DNA of 64,000 nt from Sporomusa sphaeroides DSM 2875 (GCF_001941975.2 NZ_CP146991.1:2094524-2158523); one strand, 5' to 3'; numbered from the stretch's first letter, positions 1 to 8,937 are shown. Notes: generated by a model not told the origin, from the letters alone. Translations and numbers: made by a program.

Positions 1-63
1 TAATATAACTTAAGATAGTTTTTGAAATCCTCCTTATCATGTACTAATCGGCCTATTCATAGG

Positions 64-71
64 CATACATT
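64..71 (+). promoter_or_regulatory. Candidate sigma-E type -10 element before yqfC
   Basis: The octamer CATACATT matches the sporulation sigma-E -10 consensus (CATACA-T). It lies about 10 bases before the strong G-rich ribosome binding site of yqfC, which would give a very short leader. yqfC and yqfD belong to the sigma-E regulon in Bacillus subtilis, so the match makes biological sense. I do not see a convincing -35 element at the expected distance, so the call is tentative. Confidence 0.35.
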
Positions 72-93
72 TGTATATGAGGGGGGATTTTCC

Positions 94-369
94 ATGTTGC
101 GCCGTAGAAGAAATTTACAATCGTTGGCTGGAATTTTAGAAATACCGCAAGATATAATACTGGATTTACCAAGAATAACTATGCTTGGCAACAAGCAATT
201 GCTGGTTGAAAATCATAAAGGGATTATTGAATATACCCCTTCACTTGTCCGTATCAAACTCAGCCAGGGAGAACTATATATTTATGGTGAAACACTAACA
301 CTTGGCAGCCTGCAGGCCGAACAAATCCTGATAGAAGGGATAGTGCAGGAGGTTAAGTATGATATGTAG
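94..369 (+). CDS. yqfC: Sporulation protein YqfC
   Basis: Small 91-residue protein of the YqfC family, expressed in the mother cell during sporulation in Bacillus; its biochemical role is unknown. The ATG at 94 is preceded by a seven-G ribosome binding site (81-87), so the longer upstream reading frame from 22 is not needed. The basic N-terminus and the C-terminal half, with alternating beta-strand-like residues around 'LSQGELYIYGETL', fit the family, as does the length (Bacillus YqfC is about 93 residues). It overlaps yqfD by 11 bases and starts the conserved yqfC-yqfD-phoH-pgpH-ybeY order, which is the strongest support. Confidence 0.88.
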   Translation: MLRRRRNLQSLAGILEIPQDIILDLPRITMLGNKQLLVENHKGIIEYTPSLVRIKLSQGELYIYGETLTLGSLQAEQILIEGIVQEVKYDM

Positions 370-1573
370 CACTAAATATCTGCGTGGTGCCGTAAAAATC
401 CAGATAAGCGGCTCTATGCCGGAACGGTTTATTAATCTTTGCATCACAGAACAGATTTTATTATGGGGTATCAGCAAAAACAATGAAGATATTATTGCCT
501 GGATAGGATTAAGTGATTTTTTTAAAATCCGGCCATTGGTGCTGTGCAGCCGTACTAAAGTAAAAGTACTGTCACATCGTGGCCTGCCGTTTGTAATCAA
601 ACGCATTAAACGCCGCAAGATGATGATTGTAGGAGTTGTTTTGTTTATCCTGGTGCTCAATATACTATCTTCCTATATTTGGTTTGTTGAAATTACAGGT
701 TTGAAAAATATACCGGAAGAAGGGATCAGATATGTTGCCTATCAGCAAGGGCTAAAAGCGGGAGCCGGCAAGAATGGTCTGAATATCAAAAGCATTGAAC
801 GGGAAATATTACTCAATATTCCGGAAGTAGCATGGGTGGGTGTAAATTTTACCGGTACCAGGGCGATTATCGAAGTGGTGGAAAAAACCATGCCCAAACA
901 GGAAGATAAAGCACCGGCCCATATCGTTGCTGCTAAAGACGGTGTTATTACCGAGATCATTGCTTTAGCCGGACAACCGGCAGTAAAACTGGGAGATACC
1001 GTAAAAAAAGGTGATTTACTGGTGAAAGGATTTATTCCTGAGCCGGTGCCTGCGGCTGATGCCGGCCAACCTCATATAATCAGCGTTCCCGGGGAACTGA
1101 TAAGGGCTAAAGGTATTGTCAAAGCACGGGTGTGGTATGAAAGCTATGCCGAAGCTGAGCGCAAAGAAAAATCTGTTATCCGCACAGGCAATCGCCAGGT
1201 GGCTGTGACCCTGAAAATCAATGATAAGGAGTTAACCTTTAATGCCACGCCAAATCAGCCGTTCACGGAATTCGAAACCGAGATTACACAGAAACACATG
1301 CCTCAATGGAGGAATAGTGGGTTTACTGTCGAATCAACTATTACAATATATCATGAAATAAACTCGACCCTGACAGAGAAGCCTTTTGAGAAAGCCCGTG
1401 ATGAAGCGCATGCCAAGGCTATTCAGCTAGTGCAAACCAGTATACCTGAAACAGCGCAGATATTATCACGTAATTATGAAATCCTAAAAACAGCCGAAGA
1501 GGATATTGTCAGAGTTAAAGTAAATGTAGAAACAATCGAAGATATTGGGCAGACTATAAATATTTCTCAGTAA
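359..1573 (+). CDS. yqfD: Sporulation membrane protein YqfD
   Basis: A 404-residue YqfD-family protein required for normal sporulation in Bacillus; molecular role unknown. A basic N-terminal domain of about 85 residues ends in a KRIKRRK stretch, followed by one transmembrane helix (about residues 87-107, 'MMIVGVVLFILVLNILSSYI'). The large outer region begins with a POTRA/FtsQ-like segment ('ITGLKNIPEEG'), then a biotinyl-like 'GVITEI...VKKGDLLVKG' segment and a charged C-terminus. The start overlaps yqfC by 11 bases and has the ribosome binding site CAGGAGG inside the yqfC end, which suggests translational coupling. The length agrees with the family. Confidence 0.9.
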   Translation: MICSTKYLRGAVKIQISGSMPERFINLCITEQILLWGISKNNEDIIAWIGLSDFFKIRPLVLCSRTKVKVLSHRGLPFVIKRIKRRKMMIVGVVLFILVLNILSSYIWFVEITGLKNIPEEGIRYVAYQQGLKAGAGKNGLNIKSIEREILLNIPEVAWVGVNFTGTRAIIEVVEKTMPKQEDKAPAHIVAAKDGVITEIIALAGQPAVKLGDTVKKGDLLVKGFIPEPVPAADAGQPHIISVPGELIRAKGIVKARVWYESYAEAERKEKSVIRTGNRQVAVTLKINDKELTFNATPNQPFTEFETEITQKHMPQWRNSGFTVESTITIYHEINSTLTEKPFEKARDEAHAKAIQLVQTSIPETAQILSRNYEILKTAEEDIVRVKVNVETIEDIGQTINISQ

Positions 1574-1599
1574 ATATGGTATTAGGGGGCATTGGTTGT

Positions 1600-2550
1600 T
1601 TGGAGAAACGGGTTAGCTTTGCAGACACTAAAGAAGCAGTAGCAGTTTTAGGAAGAAATGATGAATTTTTAGGGTTAATCAGCCAGCATTTTGCCAGCAG
1701 GATAACGGCCAGAGGAACAGAAATAGTTTTCGACGGTGGACCGCAAGAAGTTGACAATCTTATCCGCTTGATTAACGAGCTGATTTATTTATATCGGGAG
1801 GGCAATCCGGTAACCAGCCACGATGTTAAATACAGCATCCGCATGATTTTGGCTGGTCAGGCAGATTTTCTTCATCAAATGTTTGCCGATACCATTCTCG
1901 TTAGTGCCAGGGGCCGTCATATTAAGCCAAAAACTTTCGGACAAAGCCGGTATTTAGATGCGATCCGGCGTAATCCTATTACCTTCGGAATAGGACCGGC
2001 AGGAACCGGGAAGACTTATCTTGCTGTTGCTATGGCAGCATTTTCCTTGAAAAATAAGCAGGTAGAGAAAATAATTCTGACAAGGCCGGCGGTAGAAGCC
2101 GGTGAAAAGCTTGGTTTTTTACCAGGTGATCTTCAGGAAAAGGTAGATCCCTATTTAAGACCGTTGTATGATGCCATGTATGATATCATGGGCGTAGATA
2201 CTGTACAGAAACATATGACTAAAAACATTATCGAGGTAGCCCCTTTGGCCTATATGCGGGGACGGACACTGGAGGATTCTTTTATCATTCTGGATGAAGC
2301 GCAAAATACAACTGCTGAACAGATGAAAATGTTTCTGACCAGAATGGGGTTTGGCTCTAAAATGGTTATAACCGGCGATATAACGCAAATTGATTTGCCC
2401 TTAGGCGTTAAATCAGGCCTTAAGCATGCCCAAGCCGTACTGGACAGTGTTCCCGGTATTGCACTTTGTACTTTGGATGAAAGCGATGTAGTAAGGCATG
2501 AAATAGTCAGCCGAATCATCAAGGCTTATGAACAGTACGGTCAAAAGTAA
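1600..2550 (+). CDS. phoH: PhoH-like ATPase
   Basis: Cytoplasmic P-loop ATPase of the PhoH (YlaK/PhoL) family, thought to act in RNA metabolism. It has Walker A GPAGTGKT (near residue 137), Walker B 'SFIILDEAQN', the helicase-like 'ITGDITQIDLP' motif, and the family's N-terminal region. An in-frame ATG exists at 1576, but the only good ribosome binding site (AGGGGG at 1584-1589) lies between it and TTG 1600, so I place the start at TTG, giving 316 residues. It follows yqfD almost directly and stands next to pgpH and ybeY, the usual order. The partnership of PhoH with the YbeY RNase seen in other bacteria is consistent with this location. Confidence 0.9.
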   Translation: MEKRVSFADTKEAVAVLGRNDEFLGLISQHFASRITARGTEIVFDGGPQEVDNLIRLINELIYLYREGNPVTSHDVKYSIRMILAGQADFLHQMFADTILVSARGRHIKPKTFGQSRYLDAIRRNPITFGIGPAGTGKTYLAVAMAAFSLKNKQVEKIILTRPAVEAGEKLGFLPGDLQEKVDPYLRPLYDAMYDIMGVDTVQKHMTKNIIEVAPLAYMRGRTLEDSFIILDEAQNTTAEQMKMFLTRMGFGSKMVITGDITQIDLPLGVKSGLKHAQAVLDSVPGIALCTLDESDVVRHEIVSRIIKAYEQYGQK

Positions 2551-2622
2551 GAATTTATTGAGTGCTGATAAAAGATAAAGATTTTGCCGACAGTGCTCAA
2601 TATTTGTCTGGAGTGAAAAAAG

Positions 2623-4806
2623 ATGATATCGGTTAATAACAGGTTGCGAAAACTGTTTCTTAAGCCGGGAAGTATCTATACCCGGCCATTAGTGCGTCGA
2701 ATCCTGATGTTTGTTGTGTTTTTTGTGCTGTATATGGTATGTTTGTCAGCTGATTTTATACCGGAAAAAGTATCACTGCTTGTTGGAGAAGTAAGTGACA
2801 GGGATGTAATTGCACCACGGACCGTATCTTATGTAGATAGTGCTAAAACTAAAAAACTTGAGATTGAGGTCCTGGCCAGTGTGGCTAATGTGTATGACAT
2901 GGATGTTGCCGTTATGGCGAAAGCGGAAGAAGATGTCAAAACTATTTTTCGTTCAGCGCAGGCTGTTTTGGCAGACAACAGCCTGACTACCAGTGAGCAG
3001 AAATTGGAGAAACTAACGCACGGTTTACCTGTAAGTCTGTCAAGTGCCGTTATTACCGGTTTGATTCATTTGGATGAAGACGGCTTAGTAAAAACAGAAA
3101 ACTACACTACAGCGATATTGCGCAAATATCTACAGCGTGGCATTAGGGATGATGACCTTGAAATTGCCAGAAAACAGGTAGTGCTGGAAGCTGAAGAATT
3201 AGGACTTAATAAAAATGCCGAGACGATAGTAGCCGGAATTGCGCAAACATTGATCAGACCTAACTTTATTTTAAATGTTCGCGAAACAGACAAACGTAAG
3301 CAGTCGGCGCTGGCCAATATTGAGCCTGTTCGGGAAACGGTTAAAAAGGGTCAGATACTGGTAAGGCGCGGCGATGTTGTTACAAGTGAACAAATTCATG
3401 TAATGGAAGAATTAGGACTTTATGCCGGCAATGTGAACGCAGCGCGGATCCTGGGGCTGGCTGTCTTTGTGTTATTGGTTATGGGAATTTCGATGGGGTA
3501 TTTATATCAATTTGCCAATAGCATCCATGCCAACGACAGATACTTGATTTTGCTCGGCCTAATTGTTTTGGTCACTATGATAATTGCCAAAGTAGCCCAT
3601 TATTATTCAGATTTTGCCGCACCGGTTGCCGCTGGTGCTCTCCTGGCGGCTATCCTTATCGATGCACGGGTAGGGCTGGTTGTAGGTGTAATTATGGCTA
3701 TGTTTTTTGGTGTAATTGTTGAACATGATTTAAGAGCAGTGGCTGCTGCGCTTATTGGTGGTATGACAGGTGTATACAGTGTAACCAAGATGGTTCATGG
3801 TTACAGTCTAACCAAAGCCGGTGTTTCCATCGCGGCCGTCAATTTTTTGGTAATTGGGTCGACAGGCCTTATTGAGCAGCTTAACGGCAGTGAAATCTTG
3901 CTGCAGGGGCTGTTTGGCGCCATTGGCGGAATACTTTCTGCCGTAATTACAATCGGGCTTTTGCCTTACCTTGAAAATGCCTTCAATATTACTACACCGG
4001 TAAAGCTTCTGGATCTAGCCAAACCCAACCATCCGCTATTGCAGCGACTGCTGTTGGATGCGCCGGGAACCTACCATCATAGTGTACTTGTTGGCAACCT
4101 GGCTGAGACGGCTGCCGTTACGGTAGGTGCCGATCCTGTTGTTGTCCGGGTAGGGGCCTATTATCATGACATTGGTAAAACCAAAAGACCGTATTTTTTC
4201 ATTGAAAACCAGGCAGGCAGCGAAAACCCGCACGACAAAATTGCACCATCGCTGAGTACCTTGATTATTACTTCACATATTAAGGATGGCCTTGATCTGT
4301 GCCGGGATTATAAGCTGCCGCAGGTAATAACAGATATTGTTCAGCAACATCATGGCACAACACTTGTATCCTATTTTTATAAGCGGGCAACAGAACACGA
4401 GCATGGTGAATGTGTTATTGAAGACGATTTTCGTTATGAAGGGCCGGCACCGCAAACGAAAGAGGCGGCGCTTATTATGCTGGCCGATGCCTGTGAAGCG
4501 GCAGTGCGGTCAATTGGCAAACCAAATGTTAACCGGATTGAGTCTACTGTGCGGAAAATTATCCGGGAAAGGTTGCAAGACGGTCAGCTTGACGATTGTA
4601 ATCTTACCTTAAAAGATCTGAAGATAATTGGCGATGTTTATATCCGTCTGTTGTCAAGCATGTTTCACAGCCGTATCGAATACCCTGAAGCTTTAAAAGA
4701 GCTTGAGAGGAGAAAAAACAAGAATGGAAATAATAATAAACAACCTGCAGGAAAAGATGACGATAACGTCGGCGATGGAGTGCATGTTGAACCAGGTACT
4801 AAATAA
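2623..4806 (+). CDS. pgpH: Cyclic-di-AMP phosphodiesterase PgpH (7TM-HD family)
   Basis: A 727-residue membrane HD-domain protein of the YqfF/PgpH family, which hydrolyses c-di-AMP. One N-terminal helix (about residues 24-45) leads to an extracellular 7TMR-HDED domain (about 60-270), then seven membrane helices (about 275-460), then a cytoplasmic HD domain. The HD domain shows 'GTYHHSVLVGNLAE', 'YYHDIGKTKRPYFF' and 'IVQQHHG', which provide the metal ligands. The C-terminal tail is highly charged. Length and order match Listeria PgpH and Bacillus YqfF. The window also has a c-di-AMP riboswitch at 31.2 kb, so the second messenger is both degraded and sensed. The end overlaps ybeY by 83 bases. 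Confidence 0.95.
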   Translation: MISVNNRLRKLFLKPGSIYTRPLVRRILMFVVFFVLYMVCLSADFIPEKVSLLVGEVSDRDVIAPRTVSYVDSAKTKKLEIEVLASVANVYDMDVAVMAKAEEDVKTIFRSAQAVLADNSLTTSEQKLEKLTHGLPVSLSSAVITGLIHLDEDGLVKTENYTTAILRKYLQRGIRDDDLEIARKQVVLEAEELGLNKNAETIVAGIAQTLIRPNFILNVRETDKRKQSALANIEPVRETVKKGQILVRRGDVVTSEQIHVMEELGLYAGNVNAARILGLAVFVLLVMGISMGYLYQFANSIHANDRYLILLGLIVLVTMIIAKVAHYYSDFAAPVAAGALLAAILIDARVGLVVGVIMAMFFGVIVEHDLRAVAAALIGGMTGVYSVTKMVHGYSLTKAGVSIAAVNFLVIGSTGLIEQLNGSEILLQGLFGAIGGILSAVITIGLLPYLENAFNITTPVKLLDLAKPNHPLLQRLLLDAPGTYHHSVLVGNLAETAAVTVGADPVVVRVGAYYHDIGKTKRPYFFIENQAGSENPHDKIAPSLSTLIITSHIKDGLDLCRDYKLPQVITDIVQQHHGTTLVSYFYKRATEHEHGECVIEDDFRYEGPAPQTKEAALIMLADACEAAVRSIGKPNVNRIESTVRKIIRERLQDGQLDDCNLTLKDLKIIGDVYIRLLSSMFHSRIEYPEALKELERRKNKNGNNNKQPAGKDDDNVGDGVHVEPGTK

Positions 4807-5230
4807 GGCGGCTGAGGTATATGGATTAGAGCCCCAGGCCGAAGTCAGCGTAGTATTGGCTGATGATGAATATATTCACCAGCTCAATCGCCAGTACCGG
4901 GGTAAAGATAAGCCTACCGATGTATTATCCTTTGCAATGAATGATCATTGCAAAGGCACTCATGAGCCGGATATTAACCAGATTCCGGCTGATATTGAGA
5001 TTTTGCTTGGTGATATTATTATATCGCTGGAGACGGCCGCCCGGCAGGCCGGGGAATATGGACACAGCTTGGAGCGGGAGCTGGCGTATTTAACAGTTCA
5101 CGGCATGCTGCATCTTCTGGGCTATGATCATGAGGAGGCAGAAGAACAACAGGAAATGCGCCGGGAAGAAGAACATGTTTTATCCCTTCTCGGTATTACG
5201 CGCGAGCAATCGCTGCCGGTATGCAAATAA
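4724..5230 (+). CDS. ybeY: Endoribonuclease YbeY (rRNA maturation)
   Basis: Zinc-dependent single-strand endoribonuclease involved in 16S rRNA 3' maturation and ribosome quality control. The catalytic H-x3-H-x5-H signature is intact as HGMLHLLGYDH near the C-terminus, and the conserved 'RGKDKPTDVLSFA' segment is present. The length of 168 residues is typical. I chose ATG 4724 because GAGAGGAG ends about ten bases before it; this start lies within the 3' end of pgpH, an unusually long 83-base overlap that suggests coupled translation. It is followed by dgkA with a ten-base overlap. Confidence 0.95.
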   Translation: MEIIINNLQEKMTITSAMECMLNQVLNKAAEVYGLEPQAEVSVVLADDEYIHQLNRQYRGKDKPTDVLSFAMNDHCKGTHEPDINQIPADIEILLGDIIISLETAARQAGEYGHSLERELAYLTVHGMLHLLGYDHEEAEEQQEMRREEEHVLSLLGITREQSLPVCK

Positions 5231-5568
5231 TAGCGGCATTTAGATATGCCATTGCCGGTATTGTTTATTGTGTGCGCAAAGAACGGCATATGAAGATCCA
5301 TATAACGGCTGCTCTGCTCGTACTTGCCGCAGCCTGGAATTGGAGACTGAGCCGTATTGAACTGGCTGTTTTAATTGTTACGATTGCTGCTGTAATGGCT
5401 GTTGAGATGATAAATACGGCGATAGAGGCGCTTGTCGATAAAGTTTCGCCGGAGTTTCACCCGTTGGCCAAAGCGGCTAAAGATGCCGCTGCCGGAGCCG
5501 TGCTGGTTCAGGCATTGGCTGCCGTAGGTGTTGGCTATGTTTTATTCTGGGACAAATTGTTTAAATAG
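5221..5568 (+). CDS. dgkA: Undecaprenol/diacylglycerol kinase
   Basis: Small integral membrane kinase of the DgkA family, 115 residues with three hydrophobic helices. In Gram-positive bacteria members phosphorylate undecaprenol for the cell-wall lipid carrier cycle. The family signatures 'EMINTAIEALVD' (metal and ATP binding glutamates) and 'AKDAAAGAVL' are intact. The ATG overlaps the ybeY stop by ten bases. The order ybeY-dgkA-cdd-era is the standard Bacillus order. Lipid specificity cannot be decided from sequence, but the undecaprenol form is expected from phylogeny. Confidence 0.9.
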   Translation: MQIIAAFRYAIAGIVYCVRKERHMKIHITAALLVLAAAWNWRLSRIELAVLIVTIAAVMAVEMINTAIEALVDKVSPEFHPLAKAAKDAAAGAVLVQALAAVGVGYVLFWDKLFK

Positions 5569-5582
5569 GTGGGAACGATGCT

Positions 5583-5987
5583 ATGGAGGAACTGGGTAAA
5601 GCCGCTGTCAAGGCCAGAGAACAGGCTTATGTGCCTTATTCCAAATTTAAGGTAGGAGCGGCAGTACAGGGGAAGAGCGGACAGATTTTTACGGGCTGCA
5701 ATATCGAGAATGCTTCCTATGGTCTGTCTAACTGTGCTGAGCGCACGGCTATTTTCAAAGCCGTATCGGCAGGAGAAACAGAACTTACAACAATAGCCGT
5801 AGTGGCTGATACGCCCGGTCCGGTCTCTCCCTGCGGTGCCTGCCGGCAGGTTATGGCTGAATTTGGCATTAGCCAAATTATTTTAATGAACCTTAAAGGC
5901 GATCGGCGGCTGGTTACTATGGATGAGCTGTTACCCTTTAGTTTTGCTAAAGTTGATTTTTATAAAGACGGTGATAATAATGAATAA
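5583..5987 (+). CDS. cdd: Cytidine deaminase
   Basis: Homotetrameric zinc enzyme converting cytidine and deoxycytidine to uridines in pyrimidine salvage. The 134-residue chain holds the zinc and catalytic motifs 'NCAERTAIF' (Cys plus catalytic Glu) and 'PCGACRQVM' (two Cys), plus the N-terminal 'YVPYSKFKVGAA' substrate segment. It starts 14 bases after dgkA and its stop overlaps the era start by 8 bases, so all are probably one transcript. Length and motifs are fully canonical. Confidence 0.95.
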   Translation: MEELGKAAVKAREQAYVPYSKFKVGAAVQGKSGQIFTGCNIENASYGLSNCAERTAIFKAVSAGETELTTIAVVADTPGPVSPCGACRQVMAEFGISQIILMNLKGDRRLVTMDELLPFSFAKVDFYKDGDNNE

Positions 5988-6873
5988 AGAAAATTACAAA
6001 TCAGGATTTGTGGCTGTTATTGGCCGCCCTAATGTTGGCAAGTCAACACTAATGAATAATTTAATCGGACAAAAAGTGGCCATCATGTCTGATAAGCCAC
6101 AAACCACCAGAAACAAAATTATGGGAGTGCTTACTCAGAACGATGCCCAAATTATTTTTATTGATACCCCGGGCATTCATAAACCCAAACACAAACTGGG
6201 TGAGTATATGGTTAAAGAAGCGGAAGGCTCGTTGCGCGAAGTGGAGGTTATCTTATTTGTCGTTGATGTGACTGCCGAAATGGGGCCAGGAGAACGCTAC
6301 ATACTAGATAACCTGGCCAATGCCCGCACACCGGTCATTCTGGTTGTCAATAAAATAGATCGCATAGAAAAACCAAAATTATTTCCCATTATCGAAAAAT
6401 ATACCGCTGCCTTCAATTTTGCCGCTGTTGTTCCGATTTCGGCACTTGATCAAACTAACTTTGACGGACTGGTTGCTGAGATAAAGAACTACCTTGAGCC
6501 CGGACCGCAATATTACCCGGAAGATATGATTACCGACCAGCCGGAAAGGCTGGTTATTGCCGAACTTATCCGGGAGAAAGTGCTGCATCTGACCAAAGAG
6601 GAGATTCCCCATGCAATCCTTGTTGATATTGAAGAAATAGTTACCAGAGCAAATGAAGACTTGTATGTCAGAGCTGTTATTTATGTGGAACGTGATTCGC
6701 AAAAAGGCATTGTAATAGGTGCCGGCGGCCGGTTGCTGAAAGATATTGGCAGAATGGCGCGTGCCGATATTGAAAACCTGCTGGGTTCGAAAGTCTATCT
6801 TGATCTTTGGGTCAAAGTCAAAAAAGATTGGCGTAACCGGGCAAATGTATTAAAAAGTTTTGGTTTCGAGTAG
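5980..6873 (+). CDS. era: GTPase Era
   Basis: Essential Ras-like GTPase with a C-terminal KH domain that binds the 3' end of 16S rRNA during 30S assembly. G1 GRPNVGKS, G3 DTPG, G4 NKID and the G5 region 'SAL' are visible, and the KH domain carries 'GIVIGAGGRLLKDIG'. The length of 297 residues is typical. I chose ATG 5980, which aligns with the usual N-terminus 'NKENYKSGFVAVIGRPN' and overlaps cdd by 8 bases; the longer frame from 5923 would add unrelated residues. A stem-loop terminator follows the gene. Confidence 0.96.
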   Translation: MNKENYKSGFVAVIGRPNVGKSTLMNNLIGQKVAIMSDKPQTTRNKIMGVLTQNDAQIIFIDTPGIHKPKHKLGEYMVKEAEGSLREVEVILFVVDVTAEMGPGERYILDNLANARTPVILVVNKIDRIEKPKLFPIIEKYTAAFNFAAVVPISALDQTNFDGLVAEIKNYLEPGPQYYPEDMITDQPERLVIAELIREKVLHLTKEEIPHAILVDIEEIVTRANEDLYVRAVIYVERDSQKGIVIGAGGRLLKDIGRMARADIENLLGSKVYLDLWVKVKKDWRNRANVLKSFGFE

Positions 6874-6898
6874 TAAAGCCATAATAACCGTTTTTTGC

Positions 6899-6926
6899 GC
6901 TGCCGCTTGCGGCAGCCTTTTCTTTC
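6899..6926 (+). terminator. Rho-independent terminator after era
   Basis: An eight-base-pair GC-rich stem (GCTGCCGC with GCGGCAGC) is followed by a T-rich run. It closes the yqfC-era transcript before a new promoter at 6952. Confidence 0.8.
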
Positions 6927-6951
6927 GCAGGCTATAAACATGTAACATATA

Positions 6952-6980
6952 TTGACCAATACGGTGGTTAATGGTATGAT
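6952..6980 (+). promoter_or_regulatory. Sigma-A promoter for the DUF502 gene
   Basis: TTGACC and TATGAT are separated by exactly 17 bases, immediately after the era terminator and about 20 bases before the start codon of the DUF502 gene. Confidence 0.75.
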
Positions 6981-7000
6981 TTGTAAGGAGAGGTGAATTA

Positions 7001-7582
7001 ATGAAGTGGTTTTCTAAATATTTCTTTAATGGGTTAATTCTCATTGTACCAATTACCATCACGACGTTTGTTGTTATCAATATCTTTTCATTCACTGATC
7101 GTCTGCTGGGACAATATCTGCCGATTCATTTTCCCGGCGTGGCTCTGGTTGTGGTATTGCTGGTAATTGTTCTTGTGGGTTGGTTATCCTCCCACTGGCT
7201 TTTAAAAAATGTAATCGGGTACGGTGAGCGGCTGTTAGGTTCAATACCTGTAGTGAAATTTATATATAACAGTGTCAAGCAATTGGCAACGGCAGTATTT
7301 GAATCACAAAAACTTTTGCAAAATGCGGTTTTAGTGCCTTATCCTCACCCGGGAGTCAAATCACTGGGATTTCTTATGCCCGAATTATCAGCACCGCTGG
7401 CGGAAAAATTTAGTGAAGAACATGTCTGCGTGTTCGTTCCTATGAGTTTAAATCTGACTGCAGGATTTAATATTATTGTGCCCAGACGGGACATAATACC
7501 TTTAGACGTAACTAGCGAAAGCGCATTACAATATGTTATTACTGCAGGTTCTATTATGCCACGCAGTAATGATTCCAAATAA
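7001..7582 (+). CDS. DUF502 family membrane protein
   Basis: A 193-residue membrane protein of the DUF502 family, of unknown function. There are two N-terminal transmembrane helices (about residues 9-29 and 45-65), followed by a soluble domain with the family-typical 'GSIPVVKFIYNSVKQL' and 'VFVPMSLNLTAGF' segments. In some organisms DUF502 proteins are linked to membrane trafficking or lipid handling, but nothing here fixes a role. It begins after its own promoter with ribosome binding site GGAGAGGTG and is followed closely by the CNNM/CorC gene, so the two are likely cotranscribed. Confidence 0.85.
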   Translation: MKWFSKYFFNGLILIVPITITTFVVINIFSFTDRLLGQYLPIHFPGVALVVVLLVIVLVGWLSSHWLLKNVIGYGERLLGSIPVVKFIYNSVKQLATAVFESQKLLQNAVLVPYPHPGVKSLGFLMPELSAPLAEKFSEEHVCVFVPMSLNLTAGFNIIVPRRDIIPLDVTSESALQYVITAGSIMPRSNDSK

Positions 7583-7599
7583 CTAGGGAGAGATGCTTT

Positions 7600-8937
7600 A
7601 TCGATTCGCCTTTATTCAGTTTAATAAAACTGGCGGCCGTCATGCTATTGGTTTTAACAAATGCGTTCTTTGTGCTGGCTGAATTTTCACTGGTGAAAAT
7701 TCGGAAAACCAGGCTGGAAGAACTGGCTCATCAAGGCAATGGCCGGGCTAAAATAGCTTTAAAAGTAGTAAACTCATTTGACACATATCTGGGAGCAACC
7801 CAACTGGGTATTACACTGACATCTTTGGCGCTGGGATGGCTGGGGGAATCGGCCATATCTGCTTTGATAGGTCCCCTGTTACTCAATTATATTCCGGTTT
7901 CCGAGTGGCTGATTTCTACCATAAGTATTGTCATCGGTTTTATGACCATTGTTTTCCTGCACATTGTTTTAGGAGAACTTGTGCCAAAATCAATGGCTAT
8001 TCAACATCCGGAGAATCTGGCATTGGCTTGTGCCTGGCCGCTATATATTTTTCACAAGGCCGGATATCTGTTTATCTTGCTGTGTAATCAAGCGGCCAAG
8101 TCGATTTTGGGGTTAATGGGGATTAAGGCTGCTAACCAAGCAGAACTGACTCACTCGGAGGAAGAACTGCGGATGATTGTAAGCGCCAGTCACCGCGGCG
8201 GGGTACTCAATCAGATGGAAAGCGAATTAATTGATAATGTTTTCGATTTTGCTGATCGTTTGGCAAGGGAAATCATGGTACCGCGCCAGGATATGATCTG
8301 CTTGTTTGCTGATGATTCATTTGAAGAAAATATGCGAGTGGTTAGAGAAACCGGCCATACCCGATATCCGCTTTGTCTGGAGGATAAGGATCATATTATT
8401 GGCATGATTCATATTCGCGATATAATGGATTTTGATTTGCTTGTAAATAATAAAAAAGATTTAACCGCCATTGTGCGCGAAATATTGGTGGTTCCCGAAG
8501 GCATGTCGGTAGCTCACTTATTGCAGGTTATGCGGCGTAAGCGTACCCATCTGGCTATTGTTGCGGACGAATACGGAGGCACGGCCGGACTGGTGGCGAT
8601 GGAAGATGTTATTGAAGAAATCGTTGGCGATATTCAGGATGAACATGATGATGTAACTGAAGAGGTGGAAATCCAGCGTTTGCCTGACGGCAGCTATGAA
8701 TTTGACGGCGGAGTACTTTTAGATGATGTAACTGAACTCTTAAATATCCGGTTGGATGAACATGAGGAAGACACCCTTGGCGGCTACATCTTCGGCATGT
8801 TGGGACGGCGTCCTGAGGCCGGTGACAAGGTGGATATCGGTGACTATTCCTTTGAGGTGCTGCATGTTAACGGTTTTAGGATTGTAAGAGTTAAGGCTGT
8901 GCCGCTTTTGCCGCTGCAAGCAGTGGCAGAAGCGTAA
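7600..8937 (+). CDS. CNNM/CorC family transporter (hemolysin-like), probable ATC start
   Basis: Membrane protein with an N-terminal CNNM/DUF21 domain of four helices (to about residue 165), a CBS pair (about 200-335, ending 'VADEYGGTAGLVAMEDVIEE') and a C-terminal CorC_HlyC domain. Relatives move magnesium or cobalt. The first ATG, TTG or GTG in frame is ATG 7642, which has no ribosome binding site and cuts the first membrane helix. AGGGAG at 7585-7590 points instead to ATC at 7600, giving the family-like N-terminus (M)DSPLFSLIKL. I annotate the ATC start with moderate confidence; otherwise the gene begins at 7642. Length with ATC is 445 residues. Confidence 0.85.
   Translation: MDSPLFSLIKLAAVMLLVLTNAFFVLAEFSLVKIRKTRLEELAHQGNGRAKIALKVVNSFDTYLGATQLGITLTSLALGWLGESAISALIGPLLLNYIPVSEWLISTISIVIGFMTIVFLHIVLGELVPKSMAIQHPENLALACAWPLYIFHKAGYLFILLCNQAAKSILGLMGIKAANQAELTHSEEELRMIVSASHRGGVLNQMESELIDNVFDFADRLAREIMVPRQDMICLFADDSFEENMRVVRETGHTRYPLCLEDKDHIIGMIHIRDIMDFDLLVNNKKDLTAIVREILVVPEGMSVAHLLQVMRRKRTHLAIVADEYGGTAGLVAMEDVIEEIVGDIQDEHDDVTEEVEIQRLPDGSYEFDGGVLLDDVTELLNIRLDEHEEDTLGGYIFGMLGRRPEAGDKVDIGDYSFEVLHVNGFRIVRVKAVPLLPLQAVAEA

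Noticed and set aside
295-660. 121-residue ORF antisense to yqfC/yqfD
   Set aside because: Lies opposite two recognised genes with no promoter or ribosome binding site.
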